A stretch of DNA of 64,000 nucleotides. It comes from Cupriavidus yeoncheonensis. GTDB taxonomy: Bacteria; Pseudomonadota; Gammaproteobacteria; Burkholderiales; Burkholderiaceae. Each line of letters starts with the position of its first letter. Position 1 is the first letter of the stretch. Location of the stretch: contig NZ_CAJPUY010000017.1 in assembly GCF_905397275.1 (NCBI RefSeq), positions 62,001 to 126,000 on the forward strand, written 5' to 3'. This document shows positions 1 through 9,265 of the stretch, one piece after another. The translations under genes and the position numbers were made by a program. Below the pieces are notes generated by a model. That model made no database searches, was not told the DNA's origin, and was given only the letters and a program-made list of their open reading frames with translations.

Positions 1-942
1 GCCGATGGCGGTAGCGTCGTGGATCTCGGCCACATCGACGTCCTTTGGCGAAATGCCGGCCTGCTCGAACGCCGCCTTGCCGGCCAGGTGCGTGCAGCCC
101 TTGTCGAAGTCGTCGGCAGCGCGCGCCGAGGCCGAACGCACCACGCTGGCCAGTACCTTGACGGCGCGCTTGCGGTCGAAGCCGTATTTCTTCAGGCCCG
201 CTTCCGTGCACAGGATCGCGGCGGCGGCGCCGTCCGAGATCGGCGAGCACATGGGCAGCGTAATCGGGTAGGTGATCGGTGGCGCCGCGAGGATCTCCTC
301 GATCGTCATGGCATTGCGGTACTGGGAGCGCTCGTTGTGCACCGAGTGACCGTGGTTCTTCGACGACACGGCCGCGAGCTGGCGCTGCGTGATGCCGAAG
401 CGCTCCATCAGCCCGCCACGGCCGAGCGCCGCGTACACGTCCATGAACGGACTGTAGGGATTAGGCGACTGCGAGCCCGGCGGCGGCACGATGCCCTTGC
501 CCATCTCGGCCAGGTAGTTCTTGTTCTCCTCGAACGTCTCGACGTCCCAGGCCGATTCGAAGGCGGAGAACATCTTGGCCTTGTCCTTCGAGAACATCTT
601 CTCCGCGCCCACGGCGATGGCCACGTCGGCCGCACCGCCACGCAGTTGCGTCACGGCGAGGTTGAACGCATGGCTCGACGACGCACAGGCGCCCTCGATG
701 TTGAAAATGGGAATACTGTCAAAGCCCAGCGGCAGCAGCGCGACCTGGCCGCGAATCATGTGCTGGCCATCGAAGTGACCCTGCGTGCAGTTGCCGTAGA
801 ACGCGGCCTGCACCCACTTGCGGTCGCAGCCGGCATCCCTGAGCGCATCTTCCACGGCCGAGGCGGTCAGTTGCTTGATGGTCTTGTCCGCGTGGCGGCC
901 GAACGGCGTCATGCCGACGCCGACGATGTAGATGTTTTCCAT
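1..942 (-). CDS. Thiolase family protein (SCP-x-like acyl-CoA acyltransferase), 3' end outside window
   Basis: Probable thiolase of the SCP-x/lipid-transfer type, which cleaves a 3-ketoacyl-CoA with free CoA in the last step of beta-oxidation. The 314 residues present begin MENIYIVGVGMTPFGR. The nucleophilic cysteine lies in GACASSS near residue 90, followed by NPYSPFMD, and the reading frame leaves the window at VDVAEIHDATAI, the HDA-type motif of SCP-x thiolases that carries a catalytic histidine. The C-terminal part with the second cysteine/histidine motif is missing only because of the window edge. It is followed upstream by an enoyl-CoA hydratase on the same strand, about 30 bp away, so the two are probably co-transcribed. 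Substrate chain type is unknown. Confidence 0.85.
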   Translation of the reverse strand, partial: MENIYIVGVGMTPFGRHADKTIKQLTASAVEDALRDAGCDRKWVQAAFYGNCTQGHFDGQHMIRGQVALLPLGFDSIPIFNIEGACASSSHAFNLAVTQLRGGAADVAIAVGAEKMFSKDKAKMFSAFESAWDVETFEENKNYLAEMGKGIVPPPGSQSPNPYSPFMDVYAALGRGGLMERFGITQRQLAAVSSKNHGHSVHNERSQYRNAMTIEEILAAPPITYPITLPMCSPISDGAAAAILCTEAGLKKYGFDRKRAVKVLASVVRSASARAADDFDKGCTHLAGKAAFEQAGISPKDVDVAEIHDATAIG

Positions 943-974
943 GTGTCCTTGCTCCGGTACGTCTTCGATCTCGA

Positions 975-1748
975 TCAGTAGCCCTTGAATTCGGGCGTGC
1001 GCTTTTCGGCGAAGGCGCGCAGGCCTTCGGTGATGTCGTACGAGCGCTGGTGGTTGCGCAGCTCCAGCAGTTCGTGGCGCAGCGCGTCCGCCAGCGGCTT
1101 GTCCGCCGCCTCATCGGCCACTTTCTTCATCTTGCGCAGCACCAGCGGGCTCTTGGTGGCCAGCTTGTCGCCGATGGCCTGCACGCGTGCCACCAGTTCC
1201 TCGTCGGCCACCACTTCGGCCACCAGGCCGTACTGCTTCATGTCGGCTGCCGGCAGCGATTCACCCGTGTACAGCAGGTACTTGGCGATATTCAGCGGGA
1301 TCTTGCGCGGCAGCACCGCGGCGCCGCCGCCGCCCGGAAACACGCCGAAGTTGGAATGCGCATCGCCAAAACGGGCGCTCTGCGCGGCGATCACAAAGTC
1401 GCAGGCCAGCACCGTTTCCAGGCCGCCGGCGATCGCCAGGCCATTGACGGCGGCGATGGTGGGCTTGGGGAAGGCGCGCAGCGTGTCGAAGAAGGCGACG
1501 AGCGTGTCGAGCAGGTCCGGCTCGCCGGGCCCCGGGGTGCCGGAGGCCTTCAGGTCCGCGCCGGCGCAGAAGGCCGGGCCCGTCGCGGTCACCGCGACGA
1601 CACGCACCGCGTCGTCCTGCCGCCATTCACGCAGTTGCGCGGCCATGGCCAGCGCCATGTCCTTGCTGATGGCGTTGCGGGCCTGCGGGCGCATCAGGGT
1701 GATCCAGCCGACCCGGCCCCTCACTTCAAACGAAACGGCTTCGCTCAT
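975..1748 (-). CDS. Enoyl-CoA hydratase/isomerase family protein
   Basis: Crotonase-fold protein of 257 residues that hydrates a 2-enoyl-CoA or performs a related reaction. The start MSEAVSFEVRG is chosen because the crotonase fold begins there and an AAGGAGAA-type ribosome site precedes it; the longer frame upstream is low-complexity noncoding sequence. The oxyanion-hole segments are visible as FCAGADLKAS near residue 65 and the IAGGLE block near residue 110. Length matches the family. It lies directly upstream of the thiolase, suggesting successive beta-oxidation steps. The exact reaction (hydratase, isomerase or dehydratase) cannot be told from motifs alone. Confidence 0.88.
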   Translation of the reverse strand: MSEAVSFEVRGRVGWITLMRPQARNAISKDMALAMAAQLREWRQDDAVRVVAVTATGPAFCAGADLKASGTPGPGEPDLLDTLVAFFDTLRAFPKPTIAAVNGLAIAGGLETVLACDFVIAAQSARFGDAHSNFGVFPGGGGAAVLPRKIPLNIAKYLLYTGESLPAADMKQYGLVAEVVADEELVARVQAIGDKLATKSPLVLRKMKKVADEAADKPLADALRHELLELRNHQRSYDITEGLRAFAEKRTPEFKGY

Positions 1749-1998
1749 GTCTTCTCCTTGATCCAATATCCAAATGCCGACAGCGTTTCTGGCTGGATGC
1801 CAAGGTACGACAGGGGAATGCCGGCCTGCCCCTCCCCTTGCGGACGTGGACCGTCCGCGCCTGGCAGGGCGCGCGGCCTGTGCCGGATATCGCACTGGCG
1901 GTACCGCGCGGGCGCAGGCGCCAGCCCTTTCCAAACAGGGACAGGAAACGCCATAATGCCCTCACCCTGCCCCAGCCCGAGCATCGAAACCGGCGCCA

Positions 1999-4749
1999 AT
2001 GGCGAATCCATCCACGCAAGCACCCGCGATGAATCCCGACAATCTCCTGGTGGCGACCAAGTTCTCCCCGCCTCGCATCAGCCCCCGCCACATCCCGCGC
2101 GAGCACCTGCTGGCGCGCCTGCGCGACACCAAGTACTGCGCGGCCACGCTCGTCACCGGGGGCGCGGGCTTCGGCAAGACCATCCTGCTTGCGCAATGGC
2201 GCCAGGAGCTGATGAAGGCCGGCATCGATGTCGCATGGCTGTCGCTGAGCCACGACGACCGGCAGTTCCCGAGCTTCTGCACATACCTGCTGGCCGCGTT
2301 CCAGCGCCTGGGCATGCGTGCCGACGACGTCGTGCCCGACGCCACCGGCAGCGAGCAATCGATGGAAACGCTGGTGGCCATGGCGACCAGCGCCGTGGAG
2401 GAGATCGACCGCGAGCTCTACCTGCTCATCGACGACTATCAGCATGTGGAAGCCCCGGCCGCGCACCGGCTCATGCAGAAGCTGCTCGACCACTGCCCGG
2501 CCAACCTGCATATCGTCATCGCCTCGCGCACCATGCCGCCACTGAGCCTGGGCCGGCTGCGCATGCAGGGCCAGGTGTCGGAGATCGATTTCGCCGAACT
2601 GCCGTTCGACCTGGAGGAAACGCGCGCCTTCTTCGACCAGAACCTCAGCACGCTGAAGCTGACCGCCGACGAAGTCCGCCTGATCCATGACCTGACCAGC
2701 GGCTGGCCGGCGAGCCTGCAGCCGGTCGCGACGATGCTGCGCATCCGCCCCGCCAAGCGCGCCAACCTGCGCTCGCTGCTATGGAAATCGGCGGACCTGC
2801 AGTCCTACCTGGCCGAGGACGTGGTGGCCTACCTGCCGCCGGAACTCACGGCGTTCATGGAAAAGCTGTCGGTGTTCCGGCGCTTCAATGCCGGACTCGC
2901 GCAGGCGGTCACGGAGAACCCCGACGCCGCCGACCTGATCAAGCGCGCGGAGGACGAAAACCTGCTGATCTATCGCGTGGAGACCGATGATCCCGCGCCG
3001 TGGTACCGCTTCCATCCGCTGTTCGGCGAGTTCCTCGCGCAGCGCCTGGCCCAGCAGGGCAAGGACGCCGTGGAAGCCGTCCATCGCCGTGCCAGCCGCT
3101 GGTTCGCCGCGAACGACCTGCTGGTGGAGTCCGTGCGGCACGCCAGCCTTGGCGGCGACCTCGACTTCGCGGCCGACGCCATGGAGCAGGCCGCCACGGC
3201 ATCCACCTGGAGCATGTCGTACATCGGTCCGCTGCTGCACATGCTGGATCGCCTGCCGCAGGAAACGCTGTTCTCGCATCCGCGCCTGTTCTTCCTCGGC
3301 TGCCTGGCCCATGCCTTCACCGGACGCGCCGACAAGGCCGAGCGCTGGCTCGAACAGATCCGCCGTACCGAGGCCGCGAAGATCCCGGCGCTGTCGTCGA
3401 AGTTCCCCATCATCGATTCCTCCGTCGCCGTGCAGCGCGACGACATGCAGCGCGTCATCGAGGTGCTGGAGCCCCTGTGCAAGGTACCCATGGAGAACGC
3501 ATCGCTGCGCTACGTATGCCTGGCGGGGCTGGTGGTTGCCTATCTCGCCGTCGGCCGCCTGGACGACGCGCGCGCGCTGTTCGACGCGAACCCGGTCCCG
3601 CCGGAAGACCGCGACAACGACATGGCGATGGTCTTCGAGAGCCAGCGCGCCCAGACCTGCCTGGTCGAAGGCGACATGCGCGAAGCGGAGCGCCTGGGCG
3701 CCGCCACGCTCGCCCGCGCGGAGGCGACGTTCGGCCGCGCCTCCCTGCCCGCGAACCTGTGCGCCGCGACCGTGGCCTTCGCCTGCTACGAACTGGACCG
3801 CATCGACGATGCGCGCGACGTGCTGGCGAACCGCGCGGGCATCTCGCAATCGTCGTGGCCCGACGTGATGATGCAATCCTCGCTGTGCCGCGCACGCCTC
3901 GATTTCCTGCAGGATGCGCCGGAAACCGCGCTGTCCTTCCTCGACGCGCAGGCCGCGCACTTCCACCTGCTCGGGCTGGACCGCGCGCTCGCCAGCATGC
4001 TGGCCGAGCAGGCCAATATCCTGCTGACCATCGGCGAACACCGCCGCGCGGCCGAGCTGGCCACGCGGCTGGAAGGGCTGCGCAAGGTCCATGAGCACGC
4101 GACCGGCGCCCTCGCCCAGATACCCGCGATCGCCGCATTCGTGCGCGCCCGGCTCGCGCTGGCGGACTCCAACCCGCAGGTAGCGCTGGATGCGCTGGCG
4201 GAGGTGCGCAGGTTTGGCGAAAAATACGGGCGCGCCCGCAACCTGGTCCGGGTCGGATTGCTGGCCGCGGTGGCATATGACGGACTGCAGCAGGAAGCCG
4301 AGGCCACGCGTTGCCTGACGGAAGCCGTGACGCGCGCCGCAAAGCTCGGTCTCGTGCGCACCCTGCTCGACATGAAGGACCAGATAGCTGTGCTGCTGGC
4401 CCGCCTGCAGAAGGGCGACGGCCTGCCCGCTCCCGTATCGCGCTACCTCGCCGATATACTGGCGCGCATGACGCCGGGCACCGCCAGGCCGGATTCGGCG
4501 CCCGTGAGCCCCGCCGCAAGCGCCGGCGCCCGGATCGCCCCGGACGCCGAGCGCGGGCCCCTCACGCCGCGCGAACTGGAGATCCTGGCCCTGATCGCGG
4601 AAGCCATGTCGAACAAGCGCATCGCGCTGACGCTCAACATCACCTTCGGCACGGTGAAATGGAACGTGAAGAACATCCTGGCCAAGCTGGGCGTCTCCAG
4701 CCGCTATGATGCGATCGCGCTGGCGCGCCAGCGCGGATTGCTGAAGTAG
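1999..4749 (+). CDS. LAL/MalT-type LuxR-family ATP-dependent transcriptional regulator
   Basis: Large one-component regulator of 916 residues. A P-loop GGAGFGKT sits at residues 54-61 and a Walker B strand with LLIDDYQ near residue 140, followed by a long helical, TPR-like region and a C-terminal LuxR helix-turn-helix starting at LTPRELEIL near residue 855. This is the order of MalT and other large ATP-binding LuxR regulators, which bind an inducer in the helical region and ATP in the NTPase domain. An alternative start is 10 codons downstream (MNPDNLL); neither has a good ribosome site. It lies divergently from the hydratase/thiolase pair and within acyl-CoA genes, so control of that catabolism is a reasonable inference. 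The effector is unknown. Confidence 0.9.
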   Translation: MANPSTQAPAMNPDNLLVATKFSPPRISPRHIPREHLLARLRDTKYCAATLVTGGAGFGKTILLAQWRQELMKAGIDVAWLSLSHDDRQFPSFCTYLLAAFQRLGMRADDVVPDATGSEQSMETLVAMATSAVEEIDRELYLLIDDYQHVEAPAAHRLMQKLLDHCPANLHIVIASRTMPPLSLGRLRMQGQVSEIDFAELPFDLEETRAFFDQNLSTLKLTADEVRLIHDLTSGWPASLQPVATMLRIRPAKRANLRSLLWKSADLQSYLAEDVVAYLPPELTAFMEKLSVFRRFNAGLAQAVTENPDAADLIKRAEDENLLIYRVETDDPAPWYRFHPLFGEFLAQRLAQQGKDAVEAVHRRASRWFAANDLLVESVRHASLGGDLDFAADAMEQAATASTWSMSYIGPLLHMLDRLPQETLFSHPRLFFLGCLAHAFTGRADKAERWLEQIRRTEAAKIPALSSKFPIIDSSVAVQRDDMQRVIEVLEPLCKVPMENASLRYVCLAGLVVAYLAVGRLDDARALFDANPVPPEDRDNDMAMVFESQRAQTCLVEGDMREAERLGAATLARAEATFGRASLPANLCAATVAFACYELDRIDDARDVLANRAGISQSSWPDVMMQSSLCRARLDFLQDAPETALSFLDAQAAHFHLLGLDRALASMLAEQANILLTIGEHRRAAELATRLEGLRKVHEHATGALAQIPAIAAFVRARLALADSNPQVALDALAEVRRFGEKYGRARNLVRVGLLAAVAYDGLQQEAEATRCLTEAVTRAAKLGLVRTLLDMKDQIAVLLARLQKGDGLPAPVSRYLADILARMTPGTARPDSAPVSPAASAGARIAPDAERGPLTPRELEILALIAEAMSNKRIALTLNITFGTVKWNVKNILAKLGVSSRYDAIALARQRGLLK

Positions 4750-4787
4750 GCGTGGGGCGGATTCTCCCTCACTGCGCGCGCGCATGA

Positions 4788-4825
4788 GCGCCGGGGATTA
4801 TGCTGGCGCCAGACGGCTTTTTTTT
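4788..4825 (+). terminator. Possible rho-independent terminator of the LAL regulator
   Basis: GCGCCGG (4788-4794) pairs with CTGGCGC (4803-4809) with one G-T pair, and a run of eight T residues follows at 4818-4825. The nine-base gap between stem and T run makes it a weak candidate. Confidence 0.4.
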
Positions 4826-4913
4826 CGCGCCGACGTCATGAAAAGTCATTTGGTTGGCGCTTCCAAGCGCGTATGCTGAAACTGCCACCTTGGTCACGCA
4901 CCAGGAGCAAGCC

Positions 4914-5297
4914 ATGGCCAAGAGTCAACTCCGGGAGATGTCCATGCCGCTGCGCCACCATGTATGCCTGCTCGCTTTCCTCGCCGGTCTGACGCCTCTG
5001 CTTCATGTACATGCGCAGGCACAGCGGCCATCTCCGGCAGACGCCGCGATCAATGATGCAATTTCTGACGCAGTGCGTGAGGGCTCGTACCGGTTCCAGC
5101 CCACCCCCACGCAACCGCCTACCCTTGATGAGCAGTGCGATCAGCTGGCCGAACAGATCGGCGAGACGCCGCGCCGCAGCTACCGACCCTCGGGCGCGCC
5201 AGTCGAGAATAGCCAGGGCAATGAAATCTCCACGGTCGAGCGCGACCGGACGCGCAGGCAATTGCAGCGCGTGTATCAGGAAAAGTGTACGCAATAG
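4914..5297 (+). CDS. Small exported protein of unknown function
   Basis: Unrecognised protein of 127 residues. The start is set at MAKSQLREM because an AGGAG site lies 7 bp upstream; a second methionine (MSMPLRHH) would give a tidier signal peptide. A hydrophobic stretch CLLAFLAGLTPLL ends near HVHAQA, consistent with Sec export and signal peptidase I cleavage. The mature part is hydrophilic, with proline/threonine-rich PTPTQPPT, a conserved-looking DEQCDQLAEQI and a C-terminal YQEKC; the two cysteines could form a disulfide. It stands alone between the LAL regulator and a convergent SDR gene. Confidence 0.65.
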   Translation: MAKSQLREMSMPLRHHVCLLAFLAGLTPLLHVHAQAQRPSPADAAINDAISDAVREGSYRFQPTPTQPPTLDEQCDQLAEQIGETPRRSYRPSGAPVENSQGNEISTVERDRTRRQLQRVYQEKCTQ

Positions 5298-5307
5298 GCT
5301 CGCCACC

Positions 5308-5333
5308 AAAAAAGGCCAGCGCATCGGCTGGCC
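5308..5333 (-). terminator. Rho-independent terminator of the SDR/acyl-CoA dehydrogenase gene set
   Basis: Read on the minus strand, GGCCAGC pairs perfectly with GCTGGCC around a 6-base loop and is followed by six T residues. It lies 29 bp past the stop of the minus-strand SDR gene and also separates it from the convergent exported-protein gene. Confidence 0.85.
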
Positions 5334-5361
5334 CTTCGAAAGCAGCTGACCCCCAGACCGG

Positions 5362-6192
5362 TCAGATCGACCCGATGCCCCCGCCACAGATCAGCACCTG
5401 CCCCGTGACGTAGTTCGACTCCGGGATGCAGAACAGGTACACCGAACCCGCCGCCTCTTCAGGCCGGCCGGGGCGGCCCAGCGGGATCGCCTTCTTCGAC
5501 TGCTCAACGATCTGTTCGCTGATCCCGACCTTGATCTCGCGGCCCTCGATGCTGACCGTCGCACTTGCCTTGCCGGCAAACGGCACCGTCAGGCGGGTCT
5601 CGATATGGCCGAATGCCACCGCGTTGACGTTGACGTTCAACCGTCCCCACTCCTTCGACAGCGCCTTGGTCAGGCCGATGATGCCGGCCTTGGCCGCCGA
5701 GTAGTTGACCTGGCCCGCATTGCCGCCCGCCGACACCGACGATATGTTGACGATCTTGCGGTACACCTCCCTGCCCTCGGCGATCTCCGCCTTGGCGGCG
5801 GCGCTGATGACGGGGTAGGCGGCGCGCAGGATGCGGAACGGCGCCGTCATGTGGCAGTCCACGATGGCCTGCCACTGCTCGTCGGACATCTTCTGGATGA
5901 CGTTGTCCCAGGTATAGCCCGCGTTGTTGACGATGATGTCGATGCCGCCGAAATGCTCCACCGCGGTCTTCACGAAGCGGTCCGCGAACGCGGCATCCGT
6001 CACGCTGCCTACGCAGGCCGCCGCCTCGGCGCCCATGGCGCGGATCTCGGCCAGCACCTCGTGCGCCGGGTCCGCATCGAGGTCGTTGACGACGACGCGC
6101 GCGCCTTCCGACGCCAGCTTCAATGCCAGGCTGCGGCCGATGCCCCGGCCCGAGCCGGTGACCAGGGCGACTTTTCCATCAAGCTTTCCCAT
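5362..6192 (-). CDS. SDR family oxidoreductase (3-hydroxyacyl-CoA dehydrogenase/FabG-like)
   Basis: Classical short-chain dehydrogenase of 276 residues, NAD(P)-dependent, probably acting on a 3-hydroxyacyl-CoA in the same pathway as its neighbours. The cofactor loop is TGSGRGIG near the N-terminus, VNNAGYTW follows in the middle, and the catalytic Ser-Tyr-Lys are in NISSVSAGG and YSAAK. The start MGKLDGKVALVTG is fixed by homology, since upstream sequence in frame lies inside the acyl-CoA dehydrogenase gene. It is last in a minus-strand run (dehydrogenase, MaoC, dehydrogenase, SDR), which resembles the oxidation, hydration and oxidation steps of beta-oxidation. Confidence 0.88.
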   Translation of the reverse strand: MGKLDGKVALVTGSGRGIGRSLALKLASEGARVVVNDLDADPAHEVLAEIRAMGAEAAACVGSVTDAAFADRFVKTAVEHFGGIDIIVNNAGYTWDNVIQKMSDEQWQAIVDCHMTAPFRILRAAYPVISAAAKAEIAEGREVYRKIVNISSVSAGGNAGQVNYSAAKAGIIGLTKALSKEWGRLNVNVNAVAFGHIETRLTVPFAGKASATVSIEGREIKVGISEQIVEQSKKAIPLGRPGRPEEAAGSVYLFCIPESNYVTGQVLICGGGIGSI

Positions 6193-6215
6193 GATTCCCC
6201 TTGTTCCTTTCCTGC

Positions 6216-7370
6216 TCAGCGACCGCTCAGGCTGCGCGCGATGATGACCTTCTGGATGTGGCTGGTGCCCTCGTAGATCTTGGTCACGCGGGCGTCGCGG
6301 TAGTAGCGCTCGACCGGGAAGTCGGTCAGGTAGCCATAGCCGCCGTGGATCTGGATCGCATCCGAGCACACTTTCTCGGCGATCTCGCTGGCGTACAGCT
6401 TGGCGATCGATGCTTCCTTCGCGCACGGCACGCCCGCGGCCTGCAGGCGCGCGGCGTGCAGCATGTACTGGAACGCCACGTCCACCCTGGTGGCCATGTC
6501 CGCCAGGTCGAACGCCACGCCCTGCAGGTTGATGATCGGACCGCCATAGGCCTCCCGTTCCTTCGCGTACTGCACGGCGGCTTCGAGCGCGGCGCGGGCC
6601 ACGCCGCAGGCCACGGCTGCAATGCCGATGCGGCCTTCGGACAGCATGCTCATGACGCGTTTGTAGCCGGCGCCCTCTTCGCCGATCAGGTTTTCTGCCG
6701 GCACGCGGTGGTCGTCGAGCTGGATCGCCGCGACGTGTGCCGAGCGCTGGCCCAGCTTCTCTTCCACGCGGGTCACGTTGTAGCCCGGCGCACGCGGATC
6801 GACGATGAACAGGCTCGGTCCCTTCCTGCCTTCCGGGGTTTCGGTGATCGCCGCGATGCAGATGCCGACGCCCGCCTCGTTGCCGTTCGAGATGAACTGC
6901 TTGCTGCCGTTCAGCACGTAGTGCTCGCCTTCGCGGCGTGCCGTGGTGCGGAATGCCCCGGTATCCGAGCCGGCCTGGGGCTCGGTCAGCAGGCCGGCCA
7001 CGATGGTTTCGCCCGATGCCATCCCCGGCAGGTATTTGCGCTTTTGCGCGTCGGTGCCCGCATGGGCGACCACGCCGGCGAGCCCGTTGTGGACGTGCAG
7101 GATGGTGGCAAAGCCCGCATCGGCAGCCGCGAACTCGGTAATGGCGAGGCAGTACTCGACAAAGGTCGCGTCGGAGCCGCCGTATTCCTCGGGCACGTGC
7201 ATGCCGAGGAAGCCCAGCTCGCCCACCGCCTTCAGTTCGCTGCGCGGCCACGCGCCGGCGCGGTCGCGTTCCGCGGCAGTGGCGGCCACCACTTCCTGGG
7301 CAACCTTGCGGGCCGCGTCGCGGATCATGACTTCCTGCTCGCTCAGGAGCACGGACGATGTATCGCTCAT
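6216..7370 (-). CDS. Acyl-CoA dehydrogenase
   Basis: FAD enzyme of 384 residues that forms a 2-enoyl-CoA. The FAD/substrate motif LTEPQAGSDTGAF and the C-terminal YEGTSHIQ, with the catalytic glutamate of the short/medium-chain type, are present. QIHGGYGYLTDFPVERYYRD is the typical C-terminal block. The start MSDTSSVLLSEQE has a GAGAAATG context with a weak ribosome site. It is separated from the SDR by 23 bp and belongs to the same transcription unit. A close paralogue lies near 14 kb. Substrate is not known. Confidence 0.9.
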   Translation of the reverse strand: MSDTSSVLLSEQEVMIRDAARKVAQEVVAATAAERDRAGAWPRSELKAVGELGFLGMHVPEEYGGSDATFVEYCLAITEFAAADAGFATILHVHNGLAGVVAHAGTDAQKRKYLPGMASGETIVAGLLTEPQAGSDTGAFRTTARREGEHYVLNGSKQFISNGNEAGVGICIAAITETPEGRKGPSLFIVDPRAPGYNVTRVEEKLGQRSAHVAAIQLDDHRVPAENLIGEEGAGYKRVMSMLSEGRIGIAAVACGVARAALEAAVQYAKEREAYGGPIINLQGVAFDLADMATRVDVAFQYMLHAARLQAAGVPCAKEASIAKLYASEIAEKVCSDAIQIHGGYGYLTDFPVERYYRDARVTKIYEGTSHIQKVIIARSLSGR

Positions 7371-7405
7371 TTCTCTACCTCTTCTCGGATTCGTTCAGGC
7401 ACTCG

Positions 7406-7441
7406 GGCCAACCAGGCCAATCAGGCCAACCAGGCCAATCA
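7406..7441. repeat. Tandem 9-bp repeat, four copies
   Basis: Four head-to-tail copies of GGCCAAYCA (alternating C and T at position 7, so two 18-bp units), followed by a degenerate fifth copy. The tract fills most of the gap between the MaoC and acyl-CoA dehydrogenase genes and its last unit carries the MaoC stop codon. Confidence 0.9.
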
Positions 7442-7894
7442 GGCAAACACGCGCACGATGGACTCGGCGACGCAGGCGGGCTTGTCGGCGCCTTCCATCT
7501 CGACGGTCATTTCATAGGTCAGCTGCGCACCGTTGCTGTCGAGCGGCTCGAAGCTCGCCAGCCGGAAGTGCGCGCGCAGGCGGCTGTCAACCGGCACGGG
7601 CTTGAGGAAGCGCACCTTGTTCAGGCCGTAGTTGACGCCCATCCTGACGTTCTGGATCGCGAACGCCTTCTGCGAAAAGATCGGCAGCAGGCTCAGCGTC
7701 AGGAAGCCATGCGCGATGGGCGCGCCGAACGGGCCCTTGGCCGCGCGCTCGGGATCGACGTGGATCCATTGGTGGTCGCCGGTCGCGTCGGCGAAGGTAT
7801 TGATGCGCTGCTGGTCGATCAGGATCCAGTCGCTGGTGCCGACAACCTCTCCCACCAGGGATTGCAGTTGGGCGATGGTTTCGTAGGTCTTCAT
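7439..7894 (-). CDS. MaoC family dehydratase (R-specific enoyl-CoA hydratase-like)
   Basis: Single hot-dog domain protein of 151 residues. The hydratase motif is seen as FADATGDHQWIHVDPERA near residues 35-52, with the catalytic Asp and His, then GPFGAPIAHGFLTLSL. Such proteins hydrate 2-enoyl-CoA to the (R)-3-hydroxyacyl-CoA. The start MKTYETIAQLQ is preferred over a longer frame because it begins the fold and is preceded by a GAGCGAGAC ribosome-like site. It lies between two acyl-CoA dehydrogenase genes in one minus-strand run. Confidence 0.9.
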   Translation of the reverse strand: MKTYETIAQLQSLVGEVVGTSDWILIDQQRINTFADATGDHQWIHVDPERAAKGPFGAPIAHGFLTLSLLPIFSQKAFAIQNVRMGVNYGLNKVRFLKPVPVDSRLRAHFRLASFEPLDSNGAQLTYEMTVEMEGADKPACVAESIVRVFA

Positions 7895-7937
7895 ATTGTC
7901 TCGCTCGTCATGATCAGGTAGGGGAATGCATGCCGCT

Positions 7938-9086
7938 TCAGGCCGTCGTGGCGCGCAGCCCGGCCTGCAGGACGGCTGCACAGGCGGCTTCATGGCTATC
8001 GCTGCTGCCCAGCAGCAGGTCCGCCACCACGGCGCGCTTGTAGTAGTGGCCGACCGCGAACTCCTCGGTCATGCCGATACCGCCGTGCAGCTGGATGCCC
8101 TGGCCGCAGACGAATTTCGCCGCTCGGCCGATCAGCATCTTGGCCGCCGACAGCACCTGCTGCCGCGTCCCGGCATCGTCGTTGGCCATGGATGCCATCG
8201 CCGCGTGCAGCATCGACCGGGCCACTTCCATCTCCGCGGCCATATCGGCCATGCGGTGCTGCAGTGCCTGGAACGACCCGATCGTCACGCCGAACTGCTG
8301 GCGTGTCTTCAGGTACTCGGCGGTCATCTCGATGGTCTTCTCCATCGCCCCGATCAGTTCGGCACACAGGGCGACCGTGCCGCTCGCCAGTCCCGCCTGG
8401 AGCGCGGCGAGTCCCTGTCCGGGCTCGCCCAGCACCGCGTCGGCCGCGACGCTGGCACCATCGAACGTCAGTTCCTCGACCCAGCTGCCGTCATGCAGCG
8501 GCAGGGCGCGGCGGGTCAGGCCCGGGGTCTCGGCATCGACCAGCAGCAGCGTGATGCCCGGCGCATCCGGCACCTGCGCGGACACGATGAACACATGCGC
8601 GCCGACCGCGCCGAGCACCAGCGACTTGCGTCCGCTCAGCACATACCGGTCGCCGTCGCGCCCGGCCCGCAGGGACACCGGCTCGGCCAGGCCGCGCGAC
8701 GCCGGCTCGCTATAGGCCAGCGCGATGCGCAACGAGCCCACGGCCAGCAGCGGCAGCAGCTTTGCCTTCTGCGCGTCCGTCCCGCCCGCCACCAGCGTCT
8801 GCGCCGCCAGGACCGCGCACCCCAGGTATGGCTCGACCACGAGCCCGCGCCCGAACTCCTGCGCGATGATGGCGGTATCGACCAGCGTGCCGCCGAGGCC
8901 GCCATGCGCTTCCGGCAATGCCGCCATCAGCCAGCCGTTCTCCGCGAACAGGCTCCAGTTGCCGTCGCTGCCGCTCCTGCCCGCCTTCAGCAAGGCGCCG
9001 CGCGCTTCGAAGGTGTACACCTTGTCGATGAAGCGGCGCACGCTGTCCTGCAGCAGTTGTTGTTCCGAAGTCAGATCGAAGTCCAT
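7938..9086 (-). CDS. Acyl-CoA dehydrogenase, pimeloyl-CoA-dehydrogenase small-subunit-like
   Basis: Acyl-CoA dehydrogenase-fold protein of 382 residues beginning MDFDLTSEQQLLQDS. It differs from its neighbour: the usual SEP...GSD motif reads YSEPASRGLAEP, and the C-terminus reads GIGMTEEFAVGHYYKR with no YEGT-type glutamate motif. This pattern fits the subfamily of heteromeric enzymes such as the small subunit of pimeloyl-CoA dehydrogenase and actinobacterial FadE pairs, where two unlike subunits form the active site. It probably pairs with the 384-residue dehydrogenase downstream in the same run. That pairing is inference. Confidence 0.82.
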   Translation of the reverse strand: MDFDLTSEQQLLQDSVRRFIDKVYTFEARGALLKAGRSGSDGNWSLFAENGWLMAALPEAHGGLGGTLVDTAIIAQEFGRGLVVEPYLGCAVLAAQTLVAGGTDAQKAKLLPLLAVGSLRIALAYSEPASRGLAEPVSLRAGRDGDRYVLSGRKSLVLGAVGAHVFIVSAQVPDAPGITLLLVDAETPGLTRRALPLHDGSWVEELTFDGASVAADAVLGEPGQGLAALQAGLASGTVALCAELIGAMEKTIEMTAEYLKTRQQFGVTIGSFQALQHRMADMAAEMEVARSMLHAAMASMANDDAGTRQQVLSAAKMLIGRAAKFVCGQGIQLHGGIGMTEEFAVGHYYKRAVVADLLLGSSDSHEAACAAVLQAGLRATTA

Positions 9087-9265
9087 GCTATGTCCCTTGC
9101 GGCGGACGCAGCGCCATCATCGCTGTCGTGCCGATCCCAGATATCGCCGCGCCGGCATCCTCCGGGGCACCCCGGATGCCTTGCATGCTGGCCTGAGGAG
9201 TCATCTTAGGGATTCAACCCTGCATTCCTCCCCTCCCCTTTTTGCAGGGGCCATGCATCCACCGG

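Noticed and set aside
2779..4785. Long minus-strand frame antisense to the LAL regulator
   Set aside because: Low-complexity composition and complete overlap with a gene carrying Walker and LuxR motifs.
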